A stretch of 64,000 bases of DNA from Sphingomonas sp. HMP9 (GTDB lineage Bacteria > Pseudomonadota > Alphaproteobacteria > Sphingomonadales > Sphingomonadaceae), in assembly GCF_013374115.1 (NCBI RefSeq), contig NZ_AP022673.1, positions 896,501-960,500 on the forward strand. The letters are read 5' to 3'. The position numbers and the translations under genes were made by a program. The number at the start of each line of letters is the position of its first letter. Position 1 is the stretch's first letter. The notes under the pieces were generated by a model. It saw only the letters and a program-made list of their open reading frames with translations. It was not told the origin of the DNA and searched no databases. Shown here in pieces: positions 8,856-16,924 of this stretch.

Positions 8856-9731
8856 ATGGACCCCGATATCGTGCTCTTCGCCGAAGTCGTCCGGACCGCC
8901 AGCCTCAGCGCGGCGGGGCGGTCGCTCGGCATCTCCCCGGCGATGGTATCGAAGCGGATCGCGCGGCTTGAGGCGCGGCTCGGCGTGCGGTTGCTCAACC
9001 GAACCACGCGCCGGCTCGAGCTGACCGCTCGGGGGGCTGCGTATCACCGCGATATGGTGGCGATCCTCGCCGCGATCCGCGATGCCGAGGCGCGCGTGTC
9101 GGATCGAGCCCAGACACCGGCCGGGCCGCTGCGGATCAGTGCGCCGACCTCGTTCGGACGCCTCCATATCGCGCCGCACCTCAAGCCGTTCCTCGACGCG
9201 CACCCGGGGGTCCAACTCGACCTCGATTTGTCCGACGGATATGCCGACGTCATCGGCGACCGGCTCGACCTCGCGATCCGGATCGCGCCTGCCGTGCCGC
9301 CCAGCCTGACCGGCTACCGCCTCGCCGACAGCCGTCGCGTCCTCTGCGCGGCGCCAGGCTACAGTGCGCCACGCGACGCCGCCGACCTCAAGACGCACCG
9401 CCTGCTCGCGGCGAAGGGCCAGATGCCGTGGCGCCTTGCCGGCCCCGACGGCGCCGTCACGATCGACCGCCCGAGCTATGTCGCGACCAACTCCAGCGAA
9501 GTCGTCCGCGAACTCACCTTGGCGGGTGTCGGTATCGCGCTGCGGTCTCTGTGGGACGTCAGTGCCGATCTTGCGAGCGGCCGGCTCGTCCGCGTCCTGC
9601 CCGAGCTGGCCGGGTCTGCGGATGTCGGAATCTATGCGGTGCACGCGCGCGGGCTTGTGTCGTCGGGCGCGACCGCGCTACTCGACTATCTACGCGGTCT
9701 CTGGTCGCCGCTACCGCCGTGGGAGTCCTGA
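8856..9731 (+). CDS. LysR-family transcriptional regulator
   Basis: A 291-residue LTTR. The N-terminal winged helix (residues ~1-60) contains ASLSAAGRSLGISPAMVSKRI and LGVRLLNRTTRRLELT. The remainder is a periplasmic-binding-protein-like effector domain. CTGGAG precedes the ATG. It is divergent from glcB, so by the usual LTTR arrangement it is a plausible regulator of malate synthase and itself; this is inference from position only. Its 3' end overlaps the oppositely oriented MarR gene by 46 bp. Confidence 0.88.
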   Translation: MDPDIVLFAEVVRTASLSAAGRSLGISPAMVSKRIARLEARLGVRLLNRTTRRLELTARGAAYHRDMVAILAAIRDAEARVSDRAQTPAGPLRISAPTSFGRLHIAPHLKPFLDAHPGVQLDLDLSDGYADVIGDRLDLAIRIAPAVPPSLTGYRLADSRRVLCAAPGYSAPRDAADLKTHRLLAAKGQMPWRLAGPDGAVTIDRPSYVATNSSEVVRELTLAGVGIALRSLWDVSADLASGRLVRVLPELAGSADVGIYAVHARGLVSSGATALLDYLRGLWSPLPPWES

Positions 9732-10174
9732 ACCAGATCGATCGTGACGGCATCGATCCGCCGCAACATCGCGACGAATTGCTCGACCTCCGCGCCAGAG
9801 AACCCGGCAAAGATGCGGCGCTCCAGATCGAGCGCCTTTGGTGCTACCGACGCGTAGAGCGTGCGGCCGTCGTCAGTCAGTCGCAACAGATGCGACCGCC
9901 GATCGTCGGGGTTCGCATGCCGCTGCATCAGCCCGCGCTCGACCAGCGCGATCGCCGCGCGGCTGACGGTAACCTTGTCCATGCGGGTTTGCTGGCCGAC
10001 CTGCTGCTGCGTGATCCCGCCCGCTTCGGCCACCACCGCGATCAGCCGCCACTCCGGGATCGTCAGCCCGAACAGCGCCTCATACGTATCGGCCACCGCC
10101 TCGCTGACGAGGTTCGAGGTGATCGACAGGCGATACGGGATGAAATCGTCCAGGACGAGCGCGCGGTCAGCCAT
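9686..10174 (-). CDS. MarR-family transcriptional regulator, probable homogentisate-pathway repressor
   Basis: A 162-residue MarR protein. Its winged helix-turn-helix spans ~residues 45-105: LTIPEWRLIAVVAEAGG, QQQVGQQTRMDKVTVSRA, and the wing HANPDDRRSHLLRLTDDG. The characteristic DxRS...LTxxG wing is intact. It is divergent from hppD and a perfect 9-bp inverted repeat lies between them. The likely role is ligand-responsive repression of the hppD-hmgA-maiA operon and possibly autoregulation. The effector is not readable from sequence; homogentisate or 4-hydroxyphenylpyruvate would be natural guesses. Confidence 0.88.
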   Translation of the reverse strand: MADRALVLDDFIPYRLSITSNLVSEAVADTYEALFGLTIPEWRLIAVVAEAGGITQQQVGQQTRMDKVTVSRAAIALVERGLMQRHANPDDRRSHLLRLTDDGRTLYASVAPKALDLERRIFAGFSGAEVEQFVAMLRRIDAVTIDLVQDSHGGSGDQRPRR

Positions 10175-10214
10175 AGCGAGATCGTAACGATTGACACCAG
10201 TTGATCAAGACGGC

Positions 10215-10240
10215 AGATTGGTAACAACAGATACCAATCT
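10215..10240. promoter_or_regulatory. Probable MarR operator upstream of hppD
   Basis: AGATTGGTA (10215-10223) and TACCAATCT (10232-10240) are perfect 9-bp arms separated by 8 nt. The site ends 12 bp before the hppD start. A TTGACA at 10191-10196 and a TTGATCAA palindrome lie just upstream, so binding here would block hppD initiation. Assignment to the adjacent MarR protein is inferred. Confidence 0.65.
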
Positions 10241-10252
10241 AAGGATCGAGTC

Positions 10253-11323
10253 ATGGACCATATGGACGTAAACCCAATGGGTCTCGACGGGTTCGAGTTT
10301 GCCGAATTCACCTCGCCCGACCCCGACCGGATGGCCGCGCAGTTCGAGCAGTTCGGTTTCGTCGCCGCCTCGTCTCACCCAACCAAGGCCGTGATTCGGT
10401 ACAAGCAGGGCCGCATCAACCTGCTGCTCAACCGCGAAGACGGTGGCCATGCGGCGGCATTCCGCGCCGATCATGGACCGTCGGCGAGCGGCATGGCGTT
10501 CCGGGTTCATGACGCCAAGGCAGCGTTCGACGCCGCCCTCGCGCGCGGGGCCAAGGCGGCGGATGCCAGCACGGGTGCGCTCGGCGAGGGTAGCTACGTA
10601 CTCGAAGGGATCGGCGGCTCGCTATTGTATCTGGTCGACAAGCATGGCGCTGCGGGCAGCCTGTACGACGACTGGACCGCAGTCCCGGGCGCAGCCGAAG
10701 CGGAAGCCGCGAACAATGTCGGTCTCGACCTGCTCGACCACCTTACCCACAACGTGAAGCGTGGCCAGATGCGGACCTGGGCCGAGTTCTACGGCCAGAT
10801 CTTCGGCTTTGAGGAGCAGAAGTATTTCGACATCAAGGGCAAGGCGACCGGGCTGTTCAGCCAAGCGATGATCGCCCCCGACCGCGCGATCCGCATCCCG
10901 CTCAATGAGAGTCAGGACGACAAGAGCCAGATCGAGGAATTCCTCAAGGACTATAACGGCGAAGGCATCCAGCATCTGGCGCTGACCACCGACGATATCT
11001 TCGAGACGGTTGAAAAACTGCGCGCGCGCGGCGTCAAGCTGCAGGATACGATCGAGACCTATTACGAGCTGGTCGACAAGCGCGTGCCGAACCACGGCCA
11101 CGACCTCGAACGCCTGCGCCGCAACCGCATCCTGATCGACGGCAATGTCGGCGAGGAGGGTCTGTTGCTCCAGATCTTCACCGAGAACATGTTCGGGCCG
11201 ATCTTCTTCGAGATTATCCAGCGCAAGGGCAATGAAGGCTTCGGCAACGGCAATTTTCAGGCGCTGTACGAGAGCATCGAGCTCGACCAGATCCGCCGGG
11301 GCGTGATCACCGTCGACGCCTGA
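10253..11323 (+). CDS. hppD: 4-hydroxyphenylpyruvate dioxygenase
   Basis: A 356-residue non-haem Fe(II) dioxygenase converting 4-hydroxyphenylpyruvate to homogentisate, the second step of tyrosine breakdown. It has two vicinal-oxygen-chelate domains. The iron ligands are visible in the C-terminal half: His in LLDHLTHNV (~residue 165), His in IQHLALTTDD (~243), and Glu in FGPIFFEIIQRKG (~321). The C-terminal helix GNGNFQALYESIE, which gates the active site in this family, is present. Start ATG follows AAGGATCGAGTC. It opens the hppD-hmgA-maiA gene set and is probably repressed by the divergent MarR protein. Confidence 0.95.
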   Translation: MDHMDVNPMGLDGFEFAEFTSPDPDRMAAQFEQFGFVAASSHPTKAVIRYKQGRINLLLNREDGGHAAAFRADHGPSASGMAFRVHDAKAAFDAALARGAKAADASTGALGEGSYVLEGIGGSLLYLVDKHGAAGSLYDDWTAVPGAAEAEAANNVGLDLLDHLTHNVKRGQMRTWAEFYGQIFGFEEQKYFDIKGKATGLFSQAMIAPDRAIRIPLNESQDDKSQIEEFLKDYNGEGIQHLALTTDDIFETVEKLRARGVKLQDTIETYYELVDKRVPNHGHDLERLRRNRILIDGNVGEEGLLLQIFTENMFGPIFFEIIQRKGNEGFGNGNFQALYESIELDQIRRGVITVDA

Positions 11324-11332
11324 TCGCTGAAA

Positions 11333-11462
11333 CCCTCTCCCCTCGGGGGAGAGGGAAAGGCGCGCCAGCGCCGAGGGTGAGGGCACGCGAGACGCCAGCG
11401 CGTGCCCTCACCCTTCCGCCGCGCAAGCGCGCGTCTCCCTCCCTCTCTCCAGAGGGAGAGGG
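11333..11462. repeat. Cluster of three palindromic hairpins between hppD and hmgA
   Basis: Three stem-loops occur in 130 bp: CCCTCTCCCC/GGGGAGAGGG (11333-11355, 3-nt loop); a perfect 15-bp pair AGGGTGAGGGCACGC/GCGTGCCCTCACCCT (11374-11388 and 11400-11414, 11-nt loop); and CCCTCTC/GAGAGGG (11441-11447 and 11456-11462). The arrangement resembles dispersed intergenic repeats of GC-rich proteobacteria. It may attenuate transcription or set mRNA ends between the two genes. Confidence 0.65.
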
Positions 11463-11523
11463 CTAGAAGTTTGAACGGCCGGCGGTCCGGGCGTTGATCG
11501 GAACAGGTGACGGAGAGGAAGTC

Positions 11524-12849
11524 ATGACAATCCACCAGCCGATCAACGCCGCAGGCGAGACCGCCGGCCAGAGCGAGTACCTCCCCGGCTTCGGCAACCA
11601 CGTATCGACCGAAGCCGTCCCCGGCGCACTGCCGATCGGCCGCAATTCCCCGCAACGCCCGGCGTTCGGACTCTACACCGAGCAGCTCTCCGGCACCGCC
11701 TTCACCGCGCCGCGGCATGAGAACCGCCGCAGCTGGCTCTACCGGATGCGCCCGACCGCCGAGCATCCGCCGTTCGAACGTTACACCGGCGCGAAGCGGT
11801 TCGCCCCCGGCACTACCGACGCGCCGCTTGCGCCCAATCGCCTGCGCTGGGACCCGATCGAAGCACCTGCTTCCGGCACCGATCTGGTCGACGGCATGAC
11901 GACGATGCTCGCCAACCGCGATCCCGCCGACCTTGAGGGCGTCGCGCTCCACGTCTACGCCGCCAATACCGACATGACCGACCGCGTGTTCATGGACGCG
12001 GACGGCGAGCTGTTGTTCGTGCCGCAGCACGGCCGGCTGCGGCTGCTGACCGAACTCGGGCGGATCGATGTCGCCCCCGGCCAGATCGCGCTGATTCCCC
12101 GCGGCGTCCGCTTCCGCGCCGAACTCCCCGACGGAGAAGCGCGCGGCTATGTCGCGGAGAATTACGGCCCGTTGTTCCGCCTGCCCGATCTCGGCCCGAT
12201 CGGTGCCAACGGCCTCGCCAACCCGCGCGATTTCGAGACGCCGTTCGCGTGGTTCGAGGATCGCGACGCGCCGGTCGAGGTCGTCCAGAAGTTCATGGGA
12301 TCGCTGTGGACCACCACGCTCGATCATTCGCCGCTCGACGTCGTCGCGTGGCACGGCAACCTTGCCCCCTGGCGCTACGACCTGTCGCGGTTCAACACGA
12401 TCAACACGGTCAGCTTCGACCATCCCGATCCCTCGATCTTCACGCTGCTGACCTCGCCCAGCGACGTGCCCGGCCGCGCCAACGCCGATTTCGTGATCTT
12501 CCCGCCGCGCTGGATGGTGGCGGAGGGGACGTTCCGCCCGCCCTGGTTCCACCGCAACATCATGTCCGAGGCGATGGGGCTCATCACCGGCGCGTACGAC
12601 GCCAAAGCCGAGGGGTTCGCGCCCGGCGGCATCTCGCTGCACAATCTGATGTCCGGCCACGGCCCCGATCTGGCAAGCTGGCAGGGCGCGAGCGCGGCCG
12701 ACCTGAAGCCGCACAAGATCGACGGGACGATGGCATTCATGCTGGAGAGCTGCTGGCCCTACGCACCGACCGACTATGCGCTGGACCATGCGCAGCTCGA
12801 TTACGACGCGGTCTGGTCCGATTTCCCCAAGGCGATCCTGCCGCGGTGA
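11524..12849 (+). CDS. hmgA: Homogentisate 1,2-dioxygenase
   Basis: A 441-residue cupin-type Fe(II) ring-cleaving dioxygenase converting homogentisate to maleylacetoacetate. Family stretches include [13 protein letters not shown] near residue 20, [13 protein letters not shown] near 67, and the C-terminal metal site [24 protein letters not shown] (~325-350), where the H-x-N-x-MSE pattern matches family iron ligands. I start at the ATG preceded by GGAGAGGAAG; a further in-frame start 30 bp upstream gives an unsupported extension. The stop overlaps the maiA start codon. Confidence 0.94.
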   Translation: MTIHQPINAAGETAGQSEYLPGFGNHVSTEAVPGALPIGRNSPQRPAFGLYTEQLSGTAFTAPRHENRRSWLYRMRPTAEHPPFERYTGAKRFAPGTTDAPLAPNRLRWDPIEAPASGTDLVDGMTTMLANRDPADLEGVALHVYAANTDMTDRVFMDADGELLFVPQHGRLRLLTELGRIDVAPGQIALIPRGVRFRAELPDGEARGYVAENYGPLFRLPDLGPIGANGLANPRDFETPFAWFEDRDAPVEVVQKFMGSLWTTTLDHSPLDVVAWHGNLAPWRYDLSRFNTINTVSFDHPDPSIFTLLTSPSDVPGRANADFVIFPPRWMVAEGTFRPPWFHRNIMSEAMGLITGAYDAKAEGFAPGGISLHNLMSGHGPDLASWQGASAADLKPHKIDGTMAFMLESCWPYAPTDYALDHAQLDYDAVWSDFPKAILPR

Positions 12850-13490
12850 CCCCGACGCTCCACGGCTATTGGCGCTCGACCGCCGCCTACCGGGTCCGCA
12901 TCGCGCTCGCCGTGAAGGACGTCGACTATGCGCAGGTCCCGCATGACCTGCGCACCGGCGCGCACCGCGAGCCGGGCTACCGTGCGCTCAATCCGCAGGC
13001 ACTCGTGCCGGCACTGGAAACCGACGACGCTGTCCTGACGCAGAGCCCCGCGATCCTCGAATGGATCGACGAGACCTATCCCGATCCTCCTTTGCTTCCG
13101 GCCGACGCGAATGGTCGCGCAGTCGTCCGCGCGATGGCCGCGACGATCGCGTGCGATATCCACCCGGTGAACAACCTGCGGATCCTGAACGCGCTGCGGA
13201 GCGAGTTCGGCGCCGACGATGCCGCCGTGAACCGCTGGATCGCGCGCTGGATCGGCGAGGGGTTCGCCGCGCTGGAGGTGATGATCGCGCATCATGGCAA
13301 AGGCTTCGCGTTCGGCGCGACGCCAACGATCGCCGACTGCCACCTGGTGCCGCAGGTCTATTCCGCCGAGCGCTTCGGTGTCGATCTCTCTCCCTACCCG
13401 CACCTTAAGGCTGCGGCCGACATGGCCCGCGCCCTCCCCGCCTTCGCCGCCGCGCACCCCGACCGGCAACCGGACGCGGATCGCTCATGA
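12846..13490 (+). CDS. maiA: Maleylacetoacetate isomerase (zeta-class GST)
   Basis: A 214-residue zeta-class glutathione transferase converting maleylacetoacetate to fumarylacetoacetate. It has an N-terminal thioredoxin fold ([18 protein letters not shown], then [10 protein letters not shown] and [13 protein letters not shown] near residue 65) and a helical C-terminal domain ([32 protein letters not shown]). The usual glutathione-activating SS(A/C)SxRVR segment reads STAAYRVR here, with one serine replaced by threonine. The start is GTG inside the hmgA stop (GTGA), indicating tight coupling. No fumarylacetoacetase follows. Confidence 0.9.
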   Translation: MTPTLHGYWRSTAAYRVRIALAVKDVDYAQVPHDLRTGAHREPGYRALNPQALVPALETDDAVLTQSPAILEWIDETYPDPPLLPADANGRAVVRAMAATIACDIHPVNNLRILNALRSEFGADDAAVNRWIARWIGEGFAALEVMIAHHGKGFAFGATPTIADCHLVPQVYSAERFGVDLSPYPHLKAAADMARALPAFAAAHPDRQPDADRS

Positions 13491-13852
13491 GCGACGGCGA
13501 GCGGCTTACCGCCACGCCTAGCGGGATCAAACTCGCGCCGCTCGACACGGTCGCCGAGGGCAAGGCGCGCAACTTCGTGGTGCAGATGCGTGCCGGGCGG
13601 TTTCACGGGTTCGTGGTGCGCAAGGATGACGCGGTGGTCGGCTATGTCGATCGCTGCCCGCATATGGGCCTGCCGCTCGCGCAGGTGCTCGACGACTATC
13701 TCACCCCGCGCGGCGACCTGATCGCGTGCAGCTGGCATTCGGCGCTGTTCGCGATTCACAGCGGCGCATGCGTCGGCGGCCCATGCGCGGGCGCCCGCCT
13801 GACGCCGTGGCCGGTCGCGGTGGTCGACGGGATGATCGTCACCGCAGGCTGA
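13487..13852 (+). CDS. Rieske [2Fe-2S] domain protein
   Basis: A 121-residue stand-alone Rieske protein. Cluster ligands are Cys57/His59 in CPHMG and Cys81/His84 in CSWHSALF, a complete C-x-H...C-x2-H set. There is no signal peptide, so it is cytoplasmic. Its ATG overlaps the maiA stop (ATGA), placing it in the homogentisate operon. Small Rieske proteins of this type usually act as ferredoxin-like electron carriers, but none of the three upstream enzymes needs one. Its partner is unknown. Confidence 0.85.
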   Translation: MSDGERLTATPSGIKLAPLDTVAEGKARNFVVQMRAGRFHGFVVRKDDAVVGYVDRCPHMGLPLAQVLDDYLTPRGDLIACSWHSALFAIHSGACVGGPCAGARLTPWPVAVVDGMIVTAG

Positions 13853-13907
13853 CGCGGCGGGCGAGGTGCGCTAAGGGAGCGCACCTCCTCCCCTTCACAA
13901 TGAACCG

Positions 13908-14921
13908 ATGACCCAAAATCTCCCCATCCGCGTCGTGGCGCTGTATCGCTTCACGCCGTTCGCCGACATCGCCGCGATCCAGCCGCCGCTTGCGCTCGCA
14001 TGCTGCTCGAACGGGGTGAAGGGTACGCTGCTGCTCGCGGCCGAGGGGATCAACGGGACGATCGCCGGGTCCGAGGCGGGGATCGATGCCGTTCTCGCGC
14101 ATATCCGCGCGCTGCCGGGCTGCGCCGACCTGGAGGTCAAGGAATCGCGCGCCGGGACGATGCCGTTCCACCGCATGAAGGTGCGGCTGAAGCGCGAGAT
14201 CGTCACGATGGGCGAGCCGACGATCGATCCGCTCGACGGCGTGGGCCATTATGTCGAGCCCGCGGACTGGAACGCGCTGATCGCCGAGCCGGGGACAATC
14301 GTGATCGATACGCGCAACGACTACGAAGTGTCGGTCGGCACCTTCGCCGGCGCGGTCGATCCGCAGACACGCAGTTTCCGCGACTTCCCGGCATGGTTTC
14401 GCGCACATCGCGCCGAGCTGGTCGGCGACGGCCCGCCGCCGAAGATCGCGATGTTCTGCACCGGCGGCATCCGCTGCGAGAAATCGACCGCGTTCCTGAA
14501 GGCCGAGGGGCTCGACGAGGTCTATCACCTGAAGGGCGGTATCCTGAAATATCTCGAGACGGTGCCCGAGACGGAGAGCCTGTGGGAAGGCGAATGCTTC
14601 GTCTTCGATCAGCGCGTCGCGGTTGGCCACGGGCTCGTGCCGGGCAGCCACGTGCTGTGCAATGCCTGCCGGATGCCGGTCAGCGTCGCGGAGCGCGCCT
14701 CGCCGCTCTATGTAGAGGGGATCAGCTGCCCCAACTGCCACGACGCGCGGGACGAATCCCAACGCGCCGGCTATGCCGAACGCGAACGCCAGATGCGCCT
14801 AGCCGAAGCCCGCGGCGAAACCCATGTCGGCGCGGTACTCTCCAAGACGCACGGCAATGACGACCACCACACCCCCTCCCGTCGTCCTGACGAAAGTCAG
14901 GATCCAGAGCCAAGGACGTAG
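13908..14921 (+). CDS. trhO: tRNA uridine-34 hydroxylase TrhO (rhodanese family)
   Basis: A 337-residue rhodanese-domain protein of the YceA/TrhO group, which makes 5-hydroxyuridine at tRNA position 34 using O2. The N-terminal domain runs to ~100. The rhodanese domain follows with catalytic Cys184 and Cys190 in [15 protein letters not shown]. The C-terminal zinc-like region has CNACRMP and CPNCHDA. The last ~16 residues are encoded by a palindromic repeat (left arm from 14881) and are probably not ancestral. The 3' end is duplicated downstream at a 285-bp offset, where the copy retains the CPACHDA segment in frame. Confidence 0.88.
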   Translation: MTQNLPIRVVALYRFTPFADIAAIQPPLALACCSNGVKGTLLLAAEGINGTIAGSEAGIDAVLAHIRALPGCADLEVKESRAGTMPFHRMKVRLKREIVTMGEPTIDPLDGVGHYVEPADWNALIAEPGTIVIDTRNDYEVSVGTFAGAVDPQTRSFRDFPAWFRAHRAELVGDGPPPKIAMFCTGGIRCEKSTAFLKAEGLDEVYHLKGGILKYLETVPETESLWEGECFVFDQRVAVGHGLVPGSHVLCNACRMPVSVAERASPLYVEGISCPNCHDARDESQRAGYAERERQMRLAEARGETHVGAVLSKTHGNDDHHTPSRRPDESQDPEPRT

Positions 14922-14959
14922 CGCGCGTTACCCTGGATCCTGACTTTCGTCAGGATGAC
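14881..14959. repeat. Palindromic dispersed repeat, type A, copy 1
   Basis: Arms 14881-14907 and 14933-14959 are inverted copies with one mismatch. Each arm contains its own small hairpin, CCTGAC-GAAA-GTCAGG. The left arm lies inside the trhO reading frame and supplies its last codons. The structure is REP/BIME-like. Confidence 0.8.
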
Positions 14960-15165
14960 GGACTAGAGTCAGCAAACCGCGCCGCCAACGCTGTATGTCG
15001 AGGGGACCAGGTGCCCGGCATGCCATGACGCGCGCGACGCGGATCAACGCGCGGGCTATGCGGAGCGCGAACGGCAGATGCGCCTAGCTAAAGCCCGCGG
15101 CAAAACCCATGTGGGCGCGGTGCTGCCCAAGACGCACGGCTCTGACGACCACCAGCCCCCCTCCC

Positions 15166-15244
15166 GTCATCCTGACGAACGTCAGGATCCAGAGCCAAGG
15201 ACGTAGCGCGCGTTACCCTGGATCCTGACTTTCGTCAGGATGAC
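15166..15244. repeat. Palindromic dispersed repeat, type A, copy 2
   Basis: This is the second copy, carried within the 285-bp tandem duplication. The arms read GTCATCCTGACGAACGTCAG... and its complement. The right arm overlaps the stop region of the ankyrin gene and may act as its terminator. Confidence 0.8.
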
Positions 15245-15762
15245 GGACTAGGGTCAGCAAATCGCGCGGCCAACGCTGTATTGCCCTGCGACAGCGCCAG
15301 CGAGTGCACGGTGTTGCCCGCAGCATCCGCAACCGATGCGTCCGCGCCATGCTGCAGCAGCAGGTCGATGATCGCCGTCTTGTTCACCAGCGCCGCCATC
15401 ATCAGCGCGGTCTGGCCGACACCGTTGCGGCGGTTCACGTCCGCACCCGCGTCGAGCAGGATCTGCGCGATCTCGGCATAGCCCTTGAAGCAGACGCCCA
15501 TCAGCGCGGTATTGCCGCGCGCATCCGCCGCGCCGTCGACCTGCGCGCCTGCCGCGAGCAAAGCCGCGGTGGCGCCGGGCTGGCCGTTATAGCTCGCGAT
15601 CACGAGCGGCGTGTAGCCCTTCTGATCGGTCACCTCGATATCGACCCCCGCCTGCAACAAGGCGGGGATCATTTCGTCCCGCCCCGTCCGCGCGGCATCG
15701 AACAGCAATTCGATGAGCCGCTCGATCGGCGGCAAGGGGGGGAGTTCGCGCACGTCGCTCAT
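15235..15762 (-). CDS. Ankyrin-repeat protein
   Basis: A 175-residue cytoplasmic protein made of about four ankyrin repeats from residue ~30 to ~165. The repeats are GYTPLVIASYNGQPGATAALLAAG, GNTALMGVCFKGYAEIAQIL, GQTALMMAALVNKTAIIDLL, and a last degenerate AGNTVHSLALSQGNTALAAR. Ankyrin domains mediate protein-protein contacts. The start lies 2 bp from the stop of the upstream ATP-grasp gene, so it is the last gene of the DUF2170/PspA-like operon. Its 3' end runs into the duplicated repeat segment. The binding partner cannot be read from sequence. Confidence 0.85.
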   Translation of the reverse strand: MSDVRELPPLPPIERLIELLFDAARTGRDEMIPALLQAGVDIEVTDQKGYTPLVIASYNGQPGATAALLAAGAQVDGAADARGNTALMGVCFKGYAEIAQILLDAGADVNRRNGVGQTALMMAALVNKTAIIDLLLQHGADASVADAAGNTVHSLALSQGNTALAARFADPSPSS

Positions 15763-15763
15763 A

Positions 15764-16924
15764 CTAGGCCTCGATGATATGCGGCACGAACCGCGCGAGA
15801 TTGCGCGTCACCACCGTATCATCTTCCCGAACGCCGATCCCCGCGGCTTCGTTGCCAACCATCCACGCGCCGATCACCGGATGCCGCCCGTCGAACACCG
15901 GCGGCGGCGCATAGGCCTGCCGGATCGCACCCTCGGCGCCATAGCCCTGATCGAGCACCGCATGCGCTGCGTCCCCGATCACCTCGACATTGGCACCCTC
16001 GCGCGAGAACAGCGGTTTCCGCACATATTTGGGACCCAGGATCTGCGCTGCGGGATCGTCGTCGAAAAACGCCGGCAGCAGGTTGGGATGCCCGGGATGC
16101 CGCTCCCACAACAGCGGCAGGATGCCCTTGTTCGACAGGATCGACTTCCACGCCGGCTCGATCCAGCGCACGTCGGCGCGCGACAGGTTCGGCGCATAAG
16201 GCTCGCGCAGCATGAACTCCCACGGGTACAGCTTGAACGCCGCCTGCACCTCATAGCCGTCGGTATCGACGAAGCGGCCATCGGCAGCGAGCCCAATGTC
16301 CTTCATCTCGACGAACTTGGGCTCGATCCCGACCTGGCTCGCCAGATCCTCGAAGAACCGCACCGTCTGGCGGTCCTCGATCGCCGACGCATCCGCGGCG
16401 AAATGGACGAACCCACCGCTCGGGAACAGCGCACGGAACCGCTCGCGCAGTTTGTCGAACAGGCTGTTGAACTGGTCCGTCCCCGCCGGCAGCTTGCCGC
16501 TCGCGAGCAGATCCTCCAGCCACATCCACTGGAACGTCGCGCATTCGAACACGGAGGTCGGCGTGTCGGCGTTATATTCGTAAAGCTTGGCCGGACCCGT
16601 CCCGTCATAGGCGAAGTCGAACCGCCCATAGAGTGACGGCTGGCGTGTCCGCCACGTCTCGGCGACGTAGTTCCACTGCTCGCGCGGGATGGCCAGACGT
16701 TCCATCAGCTGCTGGTCGCGGACAACCTCGTCGACGAGATCTAGGCACATCGCGTGCAGCTGTTCCGAGACGGGCTCGAGATCGTCCTCGATCTCCGCCA
16801 GCGTGAAGGCATAGGCCGCGCCCTCGTCCCAATAAGGCTCGCCGTCGGTGTCGTGATAGACGAACCCGATCGCGTCCGCCCGCTCACGCCAGTCGCTACG
16901 CGGGTCGACCGCGATCCGGCGCAT
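15764..16924 (-). CDS. Glutathionylspermidine-synthase-like ATP-grasp ligase (YjfC/YgiC type)
   Basis: A 386-residue ATP-grasp protein of the glutathionylspermidine synthase C-terminal family. Visible segments are YEYNADTPTSVFECA near residue 115, WIEPAWKSILSNKGILPLLW near 260, and KYVRKPLFSREGANVEV near 300, which carry Lys/Arg/Asn residues expected for ATP and Mg binding. It lacks the N-terminal CHAP amidase domain of the bifunctional E. coli Gss, like YjfC and YgiC. It probably ligates an amine to a peptide, but the substrate is unknown. Its start overlaps the PspA-like stop (TGATG). Confidence 0.88.
   Translation of the reverse strand: MRRIAVDPRSDWRERADAIGFVYHDTDGEPYWDEGAAYAFTLAEIEDDLEPVSEQLHAMCLDLVDEVVRDQQLMERLAIPREQWNYVAETWRTRQPSLYGRFDFAYDGTGPAKLYEYNADTPTSVFECATFQWMWLEDLLASGKLPAGTDQFNSLFDKLRERFRALFPSGGFVHFAADASAIEDRQTVRFFEDLASQVGIEPKFVEMKDIGLAADGRFVDTDGYEVQAAFKLYPWEFMLREPYAPNLSRADVRWIEPAWKSILSNKGILPLLWERHPGHPNLLPAFFDDDPAAQILGPKYVRKPLFSREGANVEVIGDAAHAVLDQGYGAEGAIRQAYAPPPVFDGRHPVIGAWMVGNEAAGIGVREDDTVVTRNLARFVPHIIEA

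Larger units (their letters stand above)
14706..15275 (+). repeat. Tandem duplication, 2 x 285 bp, of the trhO 3' end and downstream repeat
   Basis: Sequence from about 14706 recurs 285 bp downstream (AGGGG at 14716 and 15001; TGACGGACTA at 14956 and 15241). By eye I count roughly 33 differences, about 88% identity. Most differences fall in the coding part; the palindromic part is nearly identical. Each unit holds the trhO tail, the palindromic repeat and the last bases of the ankyrin gene. 285 is a multiple of three, so copy 2 still reads as a TrhO tail (...[20 protein letters not shown]...). This explains the 313-bp gap between trhO and the ankyrin gene. Confidence 0.88.
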
